Shown: positions 50,628-59,232 of the stretch, in pieces
Layout of the letters: the number at the start of each line of letters is the position of its first letter
Position numbering within the stretch: position 1 is the first letter of the stretch
Assembly (NCBI RefSeq): GCF_044197065.1
Contig: NZ_JBIQOI010000007.1
Location: 62,001 to 126,000 of the forward strand
Direction: 5' to 3'
DNA length: 64,000 bases
Origin: Kluyvera ascorbata_C
GTDB taxonomy: Bacteria > Pseudomonadota > Gammaproteobacteria > Enterobacterales > Enterobacteriaceae
The notes under the pieces: generated by a model
Seen by the model: only the letters and a program-made list of their open reading frames with translations
Told to the model about the DNA's origin: nothing
Database searches by the model: none
Program-made: the position numbers and the translations under genes

Positions 50628-52277
50628 TTAAAAGGTTTCCCAGTTCGCTTCGTTGAGCGGCGCGGCTTTCGCCGTTGGCACGGAGGCTTTCTTCACTGGC
50701 GCTTTCTGCATCGACTGCTGGCGGGAGATTTTAAATACCGCCACCGTCTCGTTCAGGCGCGCTGCCTGCTCTTCCAGCGCTGATGCGGCGCTGGCGGACT
50801 CTTCCACCAGCGAGGCGTTCTGCTGGGTGACGCGGTCCATCTCGGCAACCGCCTGGCCCACCTGGTCAATGCCGCGGCTTTGCTCATCGGAGGCGGAAGC
50901 GATTTCGCCCATAATGTCGCTGACGCGGGTAACGGCGTTGACGATCTCTGCCATTGTTTCACCGGCTTCGTGCACCAGCGCAGAACCGGCGCTGACGCGG
51001 TTGCCCGAGTCATCAATCAGCCCTTTAATCTCTTTCGCGGCCTGCGCGCTGCGCTGCGCCAGCGTGCGGACTTCACCGGCAACCACGGCAAAGCCGCGCC
51101 CCTGTTCACCGGCTCGCGCCGCTTCTACCGCCGCGTTCAGCGCCAGAATGTTGGTCTGGAAGGCGATGCCGTCGATGACGTTGGTGATCTGGGCAATTTT
51201 GCTGGAGCTGGCGGCAATCTCGTCCATGGTACGCACCACGCCGTCGACCACGTTTCCGCCCTTCTGCGCGGTTTCAGAGGCGTTCTGCGCCAGTTGAGTG
51301 GCCTGACGCGCGTTGTCGGCGTTTTGTTTCACCGTCGCGGTCAACTGCTCCATGCTGGCGGCAGTCTGCTCCAGCGAGGCCGCCTGCTGCTCGGTGCGCG
51401 AAGAAAGATCGTTACTGCCTGCAGAAATTTCGCCCGCACCGGTGTAGATGGTGTCCGCTCCTTCGCGAACCACGCCGACCGTCTTCGCCAGCGACTGCTG
51501 CATGTCGTTGACGTTACGCGCCAGCAGCGCCATTTCGTTGCTGCCTTCGGTGTTGATATTGTTGGTCAGGTCGCCTTCGGCAATATGACGAATGTGGTCC
51601 ATCACCTGATGCAGCGGCTTCAGCAGCACGCGCTGCATCGCCACCCAGCTCACCACAATAACCGCCAGCGCCAGCGCCAGCATCACCCCAAGGCTCCAAA
51701 GAATCCGCACGTAGTCGCTTTCGTTTTGTTTAACCCCTGCGGTGGTCAGCGCGGCCTGCGCCGCACGCCAGTCCAGATAAACCGCCTGCATCGCCTGCTG
51801 TTTCTGCTCGGCATTTTGCTTGAACATCTCTTCCAGCTTGCCTTCCGCCAGCAGTTCATTCATGCGCGCAAGCGTCGCGGAATAGATGCCGTACTGTTTC
51901 TCAAGGCTATCCGACAAATGGCCGTCCAGCCCTGGGGTTTCCGGCAGCGCGTAATATTTGTCGTAGTGACGCTTCGCGTCAGCCAAAAGATTATTCGCCG
52001 TGTCCACCAGCGTTTTCAGTTCGCCGCCGTTGACGCTGCTTGCCATGGTCCCCTGCAGACGCAGCATGCCGCGGTTGAGGGTAACACGGGCCTGGTTGAG
52101 GCTAATCCACGCATCGGTAAACTCCGCCACGTTCTGGCTGGAGAGCTGCGAAACGTTAAAATTCTGTTTGTCGTTATTCAGCGCACGGACGAATACGCCC
52201 GCCGAAATCAGCTGCATCGCGCCCAGCGCGACCAGCACGACAATCAGTACGGTAATCACTTTTATTCTTTTAAACAT
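50628..52277 (-). CDS. Tsr-like methyl-accepting chemotaxis protein
   Basis: A 549-residue high-abundance-type chemoreceptor. TM1 about 7-30 (ITVLIVVLVALGAMQLISAG), periplasmic four-helix domain, TM2 about 190-212, HAMP, signalling domain with tip FQTNILALNAAVEAARAGEQ, and the C-terminal NWETF pentapeptide that tethers CheR and CheB. The ligand-binding helix keeps the Arg-rich pattern of Tsr/Tar (QARVTLNRGMLRL, compared with R64, R69 and R73 of Tsr), so an amino acid ligand is likely, but the second contact region differs from Tsr and serine is not assured. A sigma-28-type promoter lies at 52313. Confidence 0.9.
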   Translation of the reverse strand: MFKRIKVITVLIVVLVALGAMQLISAGVFVRALNNDKQNFNVSQLSSQNVAEFTDAWISLNQARVTLNRGMLRLQGTMASSVNGGELKTLVDTANNLLADAKRHYDKYYALPETPGLDGHLSDSLEKQYGIYSATLARMNELLAEGKLEEMFKQNAEQKQQAMQAVYLDWRAAQAALTTAGVKQNESDYVRILWSLGVMLALALAVIVVSWVAMQRVLLKPLHQVMDHIRHIAEGDLTNNINTEGSNEMALLARNVNDMQQSLAKTVGVVREGADTIYTGAGEISAGSNDLSSRTEQQAASLEQTAASMEQLTATVKQNADNARQATQLAQNASETAQKGGNVVDGVVRTMDEIAASSSKIAQITNVIDGIAFQTNILALNAAVEAARAGEQGRGFAVVAGEVRTLAQRSAQAAKEIKGLIDDSGNRVSAGSALVHEAGETMAEIVNAVTRVSDIMGEIASASDEQSRGIDQVGQAVAEMDRVTQQNASLVEESASAASALEEQAARLNETVAVFKISRQQSMQKAPVKKASVPTAKAAPLNEANWETF

Positions 52278-52312
52278 CTTTTGCCTTTAAGTGCAGGTGG
52301 TCTGAAGTCTCA

Positions 52313-52339
52313 CTATCGGCAGCGCCACGCGCTTGTTTA
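52313..52339 (-). promoter_or_regulatory. Sigma-28 (FliA) promoter of the Tsr-like gene
   Basis: On the minus strand TAAACAAG-N11-GCCGATAG matches TAAAGTTT-N11-GCCGATAA: full TAAA and GCCGATA with exact spacing, 36 bp upstream of the start codon. Confidence 0.75.
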
Positions 52340-52458
52340 ATCGATTCAGGTCTTACCAGAGGCATTCTTAATAAGATTCAGCACGTTAAAGCGGAATAAT
52401 TTTTTGTGACAGCCATCACTTAATTCCACTGCCTATAAAGGGGTATATCTTCGATTTA

Positions 52459-52481
52459 AAGATGCATTTAAAATACATCTT
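52459..52481. promoter_or_regulatory. NsrR operator upstream of ytfE
   Basis: AAGATGCATTT-A-AAATACATCTT, a 23-bp inverted repeat with one arm mismatch, is nearly the NsrR site known for E. coli ytfE. It overlaps the promoter region just before a TATTAT -10-like sequence and 26 bp before the ytfE start, fitting nitric-oxide-relieved repression. Confidence 0.85.
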
Positions 52482-52507
52482 ATATTATTGATGACGAGGT
52501 AACTGCT

Positions 52508-53170
52508 ATGGCCTTTCGCGACCAACCATTAGGCGAGCTGGCGCTCTCCATCCCACGCGCATCCGCGCTGTTCCGTAAATACGATATGGATTACTGCTGC
52601 GGCGGTAAGCAGACTCTAGCCCGTGCGGCGGACCGCAAAGCGCTGGACGTTGCCGTGATTGAAGCTGAACTGGCAAAACTGGCCGAACAGCCTGTGGAAA
52701 AAGACTGGCGCGTTGCACCGCTGGCCGAAATCATCGACCACATCATCGTGCGTTACCACGACCGTCACCGCGAGCAACTGCCGGAGCTGATTCTGCAAGC
52801 CACCAAAGTCGAACGTGTACACGCCGACAAACCGAATGTGCCAAAAGGCCTGGCGAAATACCTGACCATGCTGCATCAGGAGCTTTCCAGCCACATGATG
52901 AAAGAGGAGCAGATCCTGTTCCCGATGATCAAACAGGGCATGGGCAGCCAGGCGATGGGGCCTATCAGCGTGATGGAAAGCGAGCATGACGAGGCAGGTG
53001 AACTGCTGGAAGTGATCAAGCACACCACGCAGAACGTCACCATTCCACCGGAAGCCTGCACCACCTGGAAAGCGATGTATAACGGCATCAACGAGATGAT
53101 CGACGACCTGATGGAGCACATCAGCCTCGAGAATAACGTGCTGTTCCCACGCGCGCTCAAAGGCGAATAA
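52508..53170 (+). CDS. ytfE: Iron-sulfur cluster repair protein RIC (YtfE)
   Basis: A 220-residue di-iron protein that helps restore Fe-S clusters damaged by nitric oxide or peroxide. The N-terminal ScdA-type domain has Cys30-Cys31 (DMDYCCGG); the hemerythrin-like domain supplies His/Glu ligands (IIVRYHDRHREQ, LSSHMMKEEQ, MESEHDEAGE, LMEHISLENN). Same length as E. coli YtfE, with GAGG before the ATG. Controlled by the NsrR site immediately upstream. Confidence 0.96.
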   Translation: MAFRDQPLGELALSIPRASALFRKYDMDYCCGGKQTLARAADRKALDVAVIEAELAKLAEQPVEKDWRVAPLAEIIDHIIVRYHDRHREQLPELILQATKVERVHADKPNVPKGLAKYLTMLHQELSSHMMKEEQILFPMIKQGMGSQAMGPISVMESEHDEAGELLEVIKHTTQNVTIPPEACTTWKAMYNGINEMIDDLMEHISLENNVLFPRALKGE

Positions 53171-53180
53171 GATGGCTAAG

Positions 53181-53207
53181 CGCCTCCCTGCGGGAGGCGT
53201 TTTTTTT
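53181..53207 (+). terminator. ytfE intrinsic terminator
   Basis: CGCCTCCC, loop TGC, GGGAGGCG followed by eight T, ten bases after the ytfE stop. The T-run overlaps the stop of the convergent nudI gene. Confidence 0.92.
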
Positions 53208-53631
53208 ACAGCAGCCCTTTCTGGCGGAAGGTTTCTCGCGTAGCGACGTTGAGATCCATGTCGGCCAGCGCTTCGGGTTTTACCCAGGCGACCTCCTGAA
53301 ACTCCTCGTTAAACGTAATATCCCGGTTGGCGCTCACGCAGTCGAAGATGAGATAAATCATGTAGATTTGCTCGGTGGTTCCGTCGGCGTAGGTTTTCAC
53401 CCGCACGTCATCGCGAAAGGTCCACGGTTTCACTTCGATAATCTCCAGCGCGTCACCCAGCTCTTCTTTTATTTCGCGTCTCAGCGCTGCTTCCATGGTT
53501 TCACCCGGCTCCATGCCGCCACCGGAAATCGCCCACTGCCCTGGGAAAACGCCGCGGTCATCGGCCATTTTGCACAGCAGGTATTCGCCCTCGTTTTGAA
53601 TCACCGGGCAGACTATCGTTCTCTGACGCAT
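53206..53631 (-). CDS. nudI: Nucleoside triphosphatase NudI
   Basis: A 141-residue Nudix hydrolase, same length as E. coli NudI (YfaO), which hydrolyses pyrimidine (deoxy)nucleoside triphosphates. The Nudix box is GGMEPGETMEAALRREIKEE (about residues 38-57), and the N-terminus MRQRTIVCPVIQNEGEYLLC matches NudI closely. In E. coli K-12 nudI sits in a different chromosomal region, so its position between ytfE and cycA is a local rearrangement or transfer. Confidence 0.88.
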   Translation of the reverse strand: MRQRTIVCPVIQNEGEYLLCKMADDRGVFPGQWAISGGGMEPGETMEAALRREIKEELGDALEIIEVKPWTFRDDVRVKTYADGTTEQIYMIYLIFDCVSANRDITFNEEFQEVAWVKPEALADMDLNVATRETFRQKGLL

Positions 53632-53716
53632 TTCATCTCCATACGCTTTTTGTTTGTGGCGGGGAAAGTAGCACGTAAAGAAAGCGGGGACGTAGAGGTG
53701 GGGCTCAAAAACGAAG

Positions 53717-53738
53717 AAAGCGCCACGATGGGCGCTTT
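53717..53738 (-). terminator. cycA terminator candidate
   Basis: On the minus strand AAAGCGCC, six-base loop, GGCGCTTT followed by CTTCGTTTTTG, between cycA and nudI. The palindromic repeat at 53748 lies between it and the cycA stop. Confidence 0.6.
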
Positions 53739-53747
53739 GTGTCGTTT

Positions 53748-53840
53748 CCCCTCACCCCGGCCCTCTCCGCAGAGGGGCGAGGGAGAAAACCGCACCGAGC
53801 GGTCCCCTCTCCCCCTTGGGGAGAGGGTTAGGGTGAGGGG
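53748..53840. repeat. About 90-bp CCCCTCACCCC...GGGTGAGGGG palindromic element
   Basis: Third full copy of the element at 8162 and 17246, with the same arms, inner hairpins and GAGAAAACCG spacer (here extended by CACCGAGC). It lies ten bases after the cycA stop. Confidence 0.8.
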
Positions 53841-53849
53841 GAAATTCTC

Positions 53850-55256
53850 TTACTTAGCCAGCTTGTTCTTACGCAGGAACATCCAACCCAGCCCCAGCAC
53901 GATGAACCAGATTGGCGTTACCATCAGCGCTTCGCGGGTATCCGCTTCCAGGGTCAGCAGTACCAGAACGAAGGCGAAGAACGCCATGCAGACCCAGCAC
54001 ATCACTTTGCCCAGCGGCATTTTGTAGATCGATTTTTCATGCAGGTGCGGACGCTTCTTACGGTAGACCAGGTAAGAACACAGAATAATCGTCCAGACGA
54101 ACATAAACAGAATCGCCGATACGGTGGTGATCATGGTGAAGGCCGCAATCACGCTTGGGTTCACCATCAGCATCACCACGCCGCCCAGCAGGCAGATACA
54201 GGAGAAGGTCAGCCCTTTTGCCGGTACTGCACGCTTGGAAAGCTTCGCGAACAGGCTTGGTGCTACGCCGTCCTGCGCCAGACCGAACAGCATACGGCTG
54301 GTTGAGAACACGCCGCTGTTGGCGGAGGAAGTCGCAGAAGTCAGCACCACGAAGTTGATGATGCTCGCCGCCGCCGGCAGACCGACCAGCATGAACAGTT
54401 CAACAAATGGGCTCTTATCAGGCACGATTGAGCTCCACGGGGTCACGGACATAATCACAATCAGCGCGAACACGTAGAACATAATGATACGGATGGGAAT
54501 CGAGTTAATCGCGCGTGGCAGGGATTTCTCAGGGTCTTTAGTTTCCGCCGCGGTGGTGCCCACCAGCTCAATCCCCACGAAGGCGAAGACCGCTATCTGG
54601 AAGCCCGCAAAGAAGCCGCTGATGCCTTTCGGGAACCAGCCGCCATCATTCCACAGGTGGGCAAACGAGGCTTCTACGCCGGTCGGTGATTTGAAGTGCA
54701 TCAGCACCATCACCAGGCCGACAACAATCAGCGCCACAATCGCGACGATTTTGATCATCGCAAACCAGAACTCCATCTCACCGAACATCTTCACGGTGGC
54801 AAGGTTCAGGCTCAGCAGTAGGACAACCACCGCCAGCGAAGCCACCCAATCGGATAGTCCGGGGAACCAGAACTGCGCGTAGGCGGTAATGGCGACGACG
54901 TCCGCCATGCCGGTCACCACCCAACAGAACCAGTAGGTCCAGCCGGTAAAATACCCGGCCCATGGGCCAAGCAGGTCGGCCGCAAAGTCACTAAACGATT
55001 TGTACTCGAGGTTGGAGAGCAGCAGCTCACCCATCGCGCGCATCACGAAGAAAAGCATAAAACCGATGATCATATAAACGAAGATGATCGAGGGCCCAGC
55101 GAGACTGATAGTTTTGCCCGATCCCATAAACAGCCCGGTGCCGATGGCCCCGCCGATAGCAATAAGCTGAATATGTCGGTTTGTGAGGTTTCGCCGTAGC
55201 GATTGTTCAGCCGGCTCCTGCCCTTCGGCAGCAGCGACCTTGATCTGATCAACCAT
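53850..55256 (-). CDS. cycA: D-serine/D-alanine/glycine:proton symporter
   Basis: A 468-residue amino acid permease of the APC family (E. coli CycA 470) with 12 membrane segments. The substrate-loop motif GGAIGTGLFMGSGK is at about residues 34-47, and VGIELVGTTAAETKDPEKSLP near 235-255 is diagnostic. It imports glycine, D-alanine and D-serine and is the route for D-cycloserine. In E. coli it is a GcvB sRNA target; the sRNA gene is not in this window. Confidence 0.95.
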   Translation of the reverse strand: MVDQIKVAAAEGQEPAEQSLRRNLTNRHIQLIAIGGAIGTGLFMGSGKTISLAGPSIIFVYMIIGFMLFFVMRAMGELLLSNLEYKSFSDFAADLLGPWAGYFTGWTYWFCWVVTGMADVVAITAYAQFWFPGLSDWVASLAVVVLLLSLNLATVKMFGEMEFWFAMIKIVAIVALIVVGLVMVLMHFKSPTGVEASFAHLWNDGGWFPKGISGFFAGFQIAVFAFVGIELVGTTAAETKDPEKSLPRAINSIPIRIIMFYVFALIVIMSVTPWSSIVPDKSPFVELFMLVGLPAAASIINFVVLTSATSSANSGVFSTSRMLFGLAQDGVAPSLFAKLSKRAVPAKGLTFSCICLLGGVVMLMVNPSVIAAFTMITTVSAILFMFVWTIILCSYLVYRKKRPHLHEKSIYKMPLGKVMCWVCMAFFAFVLVLLTLEADTREALMVTPIWFIVLGLGWMFLRKNKLAK

Positions 55257-55558
55257 GTGATTTTCTTCCTGTTGTTTCTGTCTGTGTTGTGCGGGCTCTA
55301 CTGGCCCTTTATGTCGTCATGCAAGACGATCCTATCAATAGGATGCCTCGATATTAGGTAAGAATCGGAGGGATGAATACTATGATTTAAATATAATGTT
55401 AATTTTATGTTTAAAGTGAGTGTTATATCACCTCACCTATGGGAAACAGCTCACAAAAATACACGCAATTGCTGTATTTGCAAGATTAAATCCCAACATA
55501 TATCTAACTTCAGGAGTTTGTATCCTCTCCCCGGACGAAGAGAGGATAAGTGCGAGGA
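55257..55558. other. AT-rich region between fklB and cycA
   Basis: About 300 bp upstream of cycA with no convincing gene. It contains the cycA promoter and leader and, next to fklB, an exact inverted repeat TATCCTCTC / GAGAGGATA (55521-55529 and 55540-55548) that could end fklB transcription, though without a U-run. Confidence 0.5.
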
Positions 55559-56179
55559 TTACAGGATTTCCAGTAACTCGACTTCGAACACCAGGGTGCT
55601 GAACGGAGGGATGGAAGCACCCGCGCCGCGCTCGCCGTAGGCCAGGCTATGAGGGATAGTCAGTTCCCACTTAGAACCAACCGGCATCAGGGTCAGTGCT
55701 TCAATCCAGCCAGCGATAACGCCGTTAACCGGGAATTCTGCTGGTTCGCCGCGCGCAACGGAGCTGTCGAATACGGTGCCGTCAATCAGCTTACCGGTGT
55801 AGTGCACACGAACGTGATCGGTACGCGCTGGGATTGCGCCTTCGCCCTGGGTCAGAACGCGGAACTGCAGACCGGATTCGGTGCTGTTTACGCCTTCTTT
55901 CTCACGGTTTTCTTCCAGATATTTCACGCCGTCTTCGGCCATCGCCGCAAAACGCTCACGACGTACTGCATCAGCACGTTCGTGGATTTCACGCAGCGCG
56001 CGATGAACAACGTCTACCGGCACAGCAGGCTGTTTGCCTTCCAGCGCATCGGCGATACCGGCAACCAGTGCTTCCGGCAGTAAACCCTGCAAACCGGACT
56101 CGCTCAGTTGCTGCCCTACCTGCAGGCCGATACCGTAGCTTGCCTGTGCTTCAATAGTGTCAAAAGTCGGGGTGGCCAT
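55559..56179 (-). CDS. fklB: FKBP-type peptidyl-prolyl cis-trans isomerase FklB (FKBP22)
   Basis: A 206-residue isomerase, same length as E. coli FklB: an N-terminal helical dimerisation domain (about 1-85) and a C-terminal FKBP domain (VRVHYTGKLIDGTVFDSSVARGEP; GSKWELTIPHSLAYGERGAGASIPPFSTLVFEVELLEI). It has no signal peptide when started at ATG 56179, which follows AAAGGAAAG; the much longer frame upstream crosses the promoter shared with ytfB. Confidence 0.95.
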   Translation of the reverse strand: MATPTFDTIEAQASYGIGLQVGQQLSESGLQGLLPEALVAGIADALEGKQPAVPVDVVHRALREIHERADAVRRERFAAMAEDGVKYLEENREKEGVNSTESGLQFRVLTQGEGAIPARTDHVRVHYTGKLIDGTVFDSSVARGEPAEFPVNGVIAGWIEALTLMPVGSKWELTIPHSLAYGERGAGASIPPFSTLVFEVELLEIL

Positions 56180-56389
56180 CGTCTTTCCTTTCTTCGGGTA
56201 TAAAGTAGCGGGCAGCATAGCAGCCACGCCGCACAGGGTAAAACTTTGTGTCAGGAAAGATGACAAATTACCGGGAAAAAGAAACAATAAGTTTTGCCTA
56301 TAGGATATGATGAAAGTGCGCTTTGCCACGTTCATCAGGCAGTTAGCCATCTATACTGGATAGCATCGACACGGAGCAGGAGGAGAGCC

Positions 56390-57031
56390 ATGCCCGCGAG
56401 ATTTGAAATTAAACCTTTGCTGGTGAAAATCTGGCATGCGCCGGACGATCTTCGCATCCTGGACCCGCTGCCGCCAGCCCACCGTCGCGGCGTGATTGTT
56501 GCGGCACTGGCTATTATCATCGGCTTCCTGCTGCCTTCCGCTGACGACAGCCCCCCACCTCAGGTGACTCGCTCCGCACAGCTGGACTTCCAGTCACAGT
56601 CGCAAACGCCACAGCCTGACGCTCAGCCATTGCACGCCCAGTTGGTCACGCCGTCTAACGATTTAGATCAGGTTGCCCCTGTTGCGCCGGAACCGGTGCA
56701 GGAAGAGCAGCAGAGCGAACAGCAGGCCGCGCCGTCGCGAACTCAGCCCTATCAGGAGAGCCGCAGCAGCAGCGACTGGCGCACCTATCAGGTTGAAGCC
56801 GGTAAAACGCTGGCGCAGCTTTTCCGCGACAATAATCTGCCGCCAACCGATGTCTATGCCATGGCGCAGGTTGAGGGGGCTGGTAAACCGCTGAGTAACC
56901 TGAAGAACGGCCAGAAAGTGCAGATTCGTAAGAACGCCAACGGTGTGGTTACCGGGTTAACCATCGAATCTGACAACGGTCAGGTGCTGTTCACTCGCCA
57001 GCAGGACGGTAGTTTTATTCGCGCGCGTTAA
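56390..57031 (+). CDS. ytfB: OapA-domain cell-division-associated protein YtfB
   Basis: A 213-residue inner-membrane protein (E. coli YtfB 212). Cytoplasmic N-terminus (MPARFEIKPLLVKIWHAPDD), one membrane segment (GVIVAALAIIIGFLLPSA, about 33-50), a Pro/Gln-rich periplasmic linker, and a C-terminal OapA/LysM-like domain (YQVEAGKTLAQLFRDNNLPPTDVYAMAQ) that binds glycan strands and localises to the division site in E. coli. GGAGGAG precedes ATG 56390. Divergent from fklB. Confidence 0.93.
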   Translation: MPARFEIKPLLVKIWHAPDDLRILDPLPPAHRRGVIVAALAIIIGFLLPSADDSPPPQVTRSAQLDFQSQSQTPQPDAQPLHAQLVTPSNDLDQVAPVAPEPVQEEQQSEQQAAPSRTQPYQESRSSSDWRTYQVEAGKTLAQLFRDNNLPPTDVYAMAQVEGAGKPLSNLKNGQKVQIRKNANGVVTGLTIESDNGQVLFTRQQDGSFIRAR

Positions 57032-57041
57032 GCGCGCAAAT

Positions 57042-57117
57042 TGCCGGATGGAGGCTCCGCCTTATCCGGCCTACAAAAACGTGAACGCAGGCCTGATAAG
57101 CGCAGCGCCATCAGGCA
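57042..57117. repeat. REP/BIME element
   Basis: TGCCGGATGGAGGCTCCGCC-TTATCCGGCCTAC and GCCTGATAAGCGCAGCGCCA-TCAGGCA. It directly abuts the stop codon of the convergent EamA gene. Confidence 0.85.
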
Positions 57118-58044
57118 TTACCGCTTCACCTTGTTCACCCACCAAATCCCCGAACAGACCAGCACCAGCGCCAGCGCGTATTTCCACTCGAGAATATTTT
57201 CCCCAAGGAAAATCGCCGACAGTACCGAACCGGATACCGGGATCAGGAAGTTAAACGGCGCAATCATTCCCACGCGGTTGTACTTGAGCAGAATACTCCA
57301 CAGCGCAAAGGCCACCGACGACAGCAGCGTCAGATAGCCAAGAATCGCCACCGACGAGAAGCCGTGGAAGGTGAGTGTGCCGCCACTCAGGTAGCCACCA
57401 ACCACCAATGCCAAACCGCCCAGCGCCAGTTGGTAACCGGTCATCACCGTCGGGTCGACCGTTTGGGAGATGCGCTTGCCGTACAGCGAAGCCGCCGACA
57501 GGATAAACGCCGCCAGCACCACTGAGCCATCGCCCAGGCTAAAGCTGAAGTCCAGCAGCCCGCTGTTGAAGTTCACCACCATCACCCCGACAAAGCCGAG
57601 AATACAGCCCAGCGTCTTGTTATAGCTCAGCCGATCGTTCTGATAGATAAAGTGCGCCAGCAGGACGCTAAAGAAGGTACCCGTGGCATTCATAATTGAC
57701 CCTTTCACCCCGGTGGTGAAAGCAAGGCCAATGTAGAAGAAGATGTACTGTAGCGAGGTCTGGGTGAGTCCCAGCAGGCTTAGCTGGCCAAACTGACGCG
57801 CGCTCAGGCGAGCAATAGGCTTGCGCTGTGCCATCGCCAGCAGGAGCAATATCAGCCCGGCAAACAGGAAACGGTAGCCCGCAAAGACGATTTTGGTCGG
57901 AATATCATCAGTGGCAATCTGAAACAGTTCATATCCGCTCTTAATCGCCGGGTAAGCACTTCCCCAAAGTAGACAGCAGAACGCAGCGCAGAGATAAACG
58001 ATGTTTTTGCGGGAAAACAGAGGATGCTGGCGCAGAGTTTCCAT
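57118..58044 (-). CDS. EamA/DMT-family transporter
   Basis: A 308-residue inner-membrane transporter with ten segments in two EamA repeats (IVYLCAAFCCLLWGSAYPAIKSG near 15-37; GSVVLAAFILSAASLYGKRISQT near 173-195; final SGIWWVNKVKR). The RBS is weak. It is not closely paired with a regulator. The substrate is unknown; it is not related in an obvious way to the EamA gene at 49564. Confidence 0.85.
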   Translation of the reverse strand: METLRQHPLFSRKNIVYLCAAFCCLLWGSAYPAIKSGYELFQIATDDIPTKIVFAGYRFLFAGLILLLLAMAQRKPIARLSARQFGQLSLLGLTQTSLQYIFFYIGLAFTTGVKGSIMNATGTFFSVLLAHFIYQNDRLSYNKTLGCILGFVGVMVVNFNSGLLDFSFSLGDGSVVLAAFILSAASLYGKRISQTVDPTVMTGYQLALGGLALVVGGYLSGGTLTFHGFSSVAILGYLTLLSSVAFALWSILLKYNRVGMIAPFNFLIPVSGSVLSAIFLGENILEWKYALALVLVCSGIWWVNKVKR

Positions 58045-58141
58045 TCTTTTACCAAAAATTAAAATATTGTTTTAATTTTTTGATTATCGCGAAAAGGATG
58101 AAAGATAGCCAGTCGAAAAGTGGTGGGCCTAAAAAGCAAAA

Positions 58142-58160
58142 CGCCGGCACAAGGCCGGCG
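58142..58160 (-). terminator. Terminator of the rpsF-priB-rpsR-rplI operon
   Basis: On the minus strand CGCCGGC, loop CTTGT, GCCGGCG followed by TTTTGCTTTTT, about 30 bases after the rplI stop. Confidence 0.9.
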
Positions 58161-58190
58161 GTTTGTTGTTATCAAAACGTGGATTGCTGA

Positions 58191-58640
58191 TTAAGCAGCA
58201 ACAACGTTGATGATAACTTTAGCGAATACTTCGCTGTGAACCTGGAAGTCCACTTCGTGCTCGCCAACAGTACGCAGAACGCCGTTCGGCAGACGAACTT
58301 CGCTCTTAGCAACTTTAACGCCAGCTGCAGTAACTGCATCAGCGATGTCGCGAGTACCGATGGAACCGAACAGTTTACCTTCGTCGCCAGCTTTAGACGC
58401 GATGGTTACTGATTCCAGTGCTACGATCTGTGCAGCACGAGCTTCTGCAGCGCCCAGAACGTCAGCCAGTTTGGCTTCCAGTTCTGCACGACGTGCTTCG
58501 AAGAATTCAACGTTTTTCTTGGTAGCAGGAACAGCTTTGCCCTGTGGTACCAGGAAGTTACGAGCGTAGCCCGCTTTAACGTTAACTTGATCACCCAGGG
58601 TGCCCAGGTTTGCTACTTTATCAAGCAGAATAACTTGCAT
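58191..58640 (-). CDS. rplI: 50S ribosomal protein L9
   Basis: A 149-residue L9: N-terminal domain with the rRNA-binding GDQVNVKAGYARNFLVPQGKA signature, long connecting helix (about 40-75) and C-terminal domain ending IINVVAA. Last gene of the S6 operon, 39 bases after rpsR. Confidence 0.98.
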   Translation of the reverse strand: MQVILLDKVANLGTLGDQVNVKAGYARNFLVPQGKAVPATKKNVEFFEARRAELEAKLADVLGAAEARAAQIVALESVTIASKAGDEGKLFGSIGTRDIADAVTAAGVKVAKSEVRLPNGVLRTVGEHEVDFQVHSEVFAKVIINVVAA

Positions 58641-58679
58641 TACCTTATCCTCTTAAAGTCGTTAATAGACGGCGGCCGA

Positions 58680-58907
58680 TTACTGATGACGATCGGTATA
58701 CGGCAGCAGGGACAGGTAGCGAGCGCGCTTGATGCAGCGAGCCAGCTGACGCTGGTATTTTGCACGAGTACCGGTGATACGGCTCGGGACAATTTTACCG
58801 CTTTCGGTAATGTAGTTTTTCAACGTTGCGATGTCTTTGTAATCGATCTCAACAACGCCTTCCGCGGTGAAACGGCAGAACTTGCGACGACGGAAATAAC
58901 GTGCCAT
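58680..58907 (-). CDS. rpsR: 30S ribosomal protein S18
   Basis: A 75-residue S18, essentially identical to E. coli ([13 protein letters not shown] at the start, [15 protein letters not shown] at the end). It binds 16S rRNA as a heterodimer with S6, which also recognises the operon leader. Starts four bases after priB. Confidence 0.98.
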
Positions 58908-58911
58908 ATGG

Positions 58912-59226
58912 CTAGTCTCCAGAATCTATCAATTCAATCTGCTCGGCATGCAGAACCATTTTGCTCAGGCCATTCTTTGCTTTGTGGCAACAGATAAAAC
59001 CCTGAACGGTGACTGCACTACCGACCGTTATACTGTGAGTAATGGCTTGGTTCTCTTGTCCGCTAATAATAACGGGCATTTGGCACCACGCCTGCCGGTG
59101 AAAGCCGGCTTCCTCCTGCACAGAACGATGCTCAAGCACGAACTGGCAATGAGGAATTCCTGATGGGCTGACCTTGCGAAGCGGTGTTCTGCACACTGTG
59201 CCGGATAACACCAGACGATTGGTCAT
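58912..59226 (-). CDS. priB: Primosomal replication protein N
   Basis: A 104-residue OB-fold dimer that binds single-stranded DNA and links PriA and DnaT in replication restart. Equal in length to E. coli PriB, with the conserved N-terminus [23 protein letters not shown]. It lies between rpsF and rpsR in the normal order, six bases after rpsF. Confidence 0.97.
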
Positions 59227-59232
59227 CAGAAA

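Noticed and set aside
50880..52340. 486-residue open frame antisense to the Tsr-like chemoreceptor
   Set aside because: Opposite a fully conserved receptor gene; it also runs across the sigma-28 promoter and has no plausible start signal.
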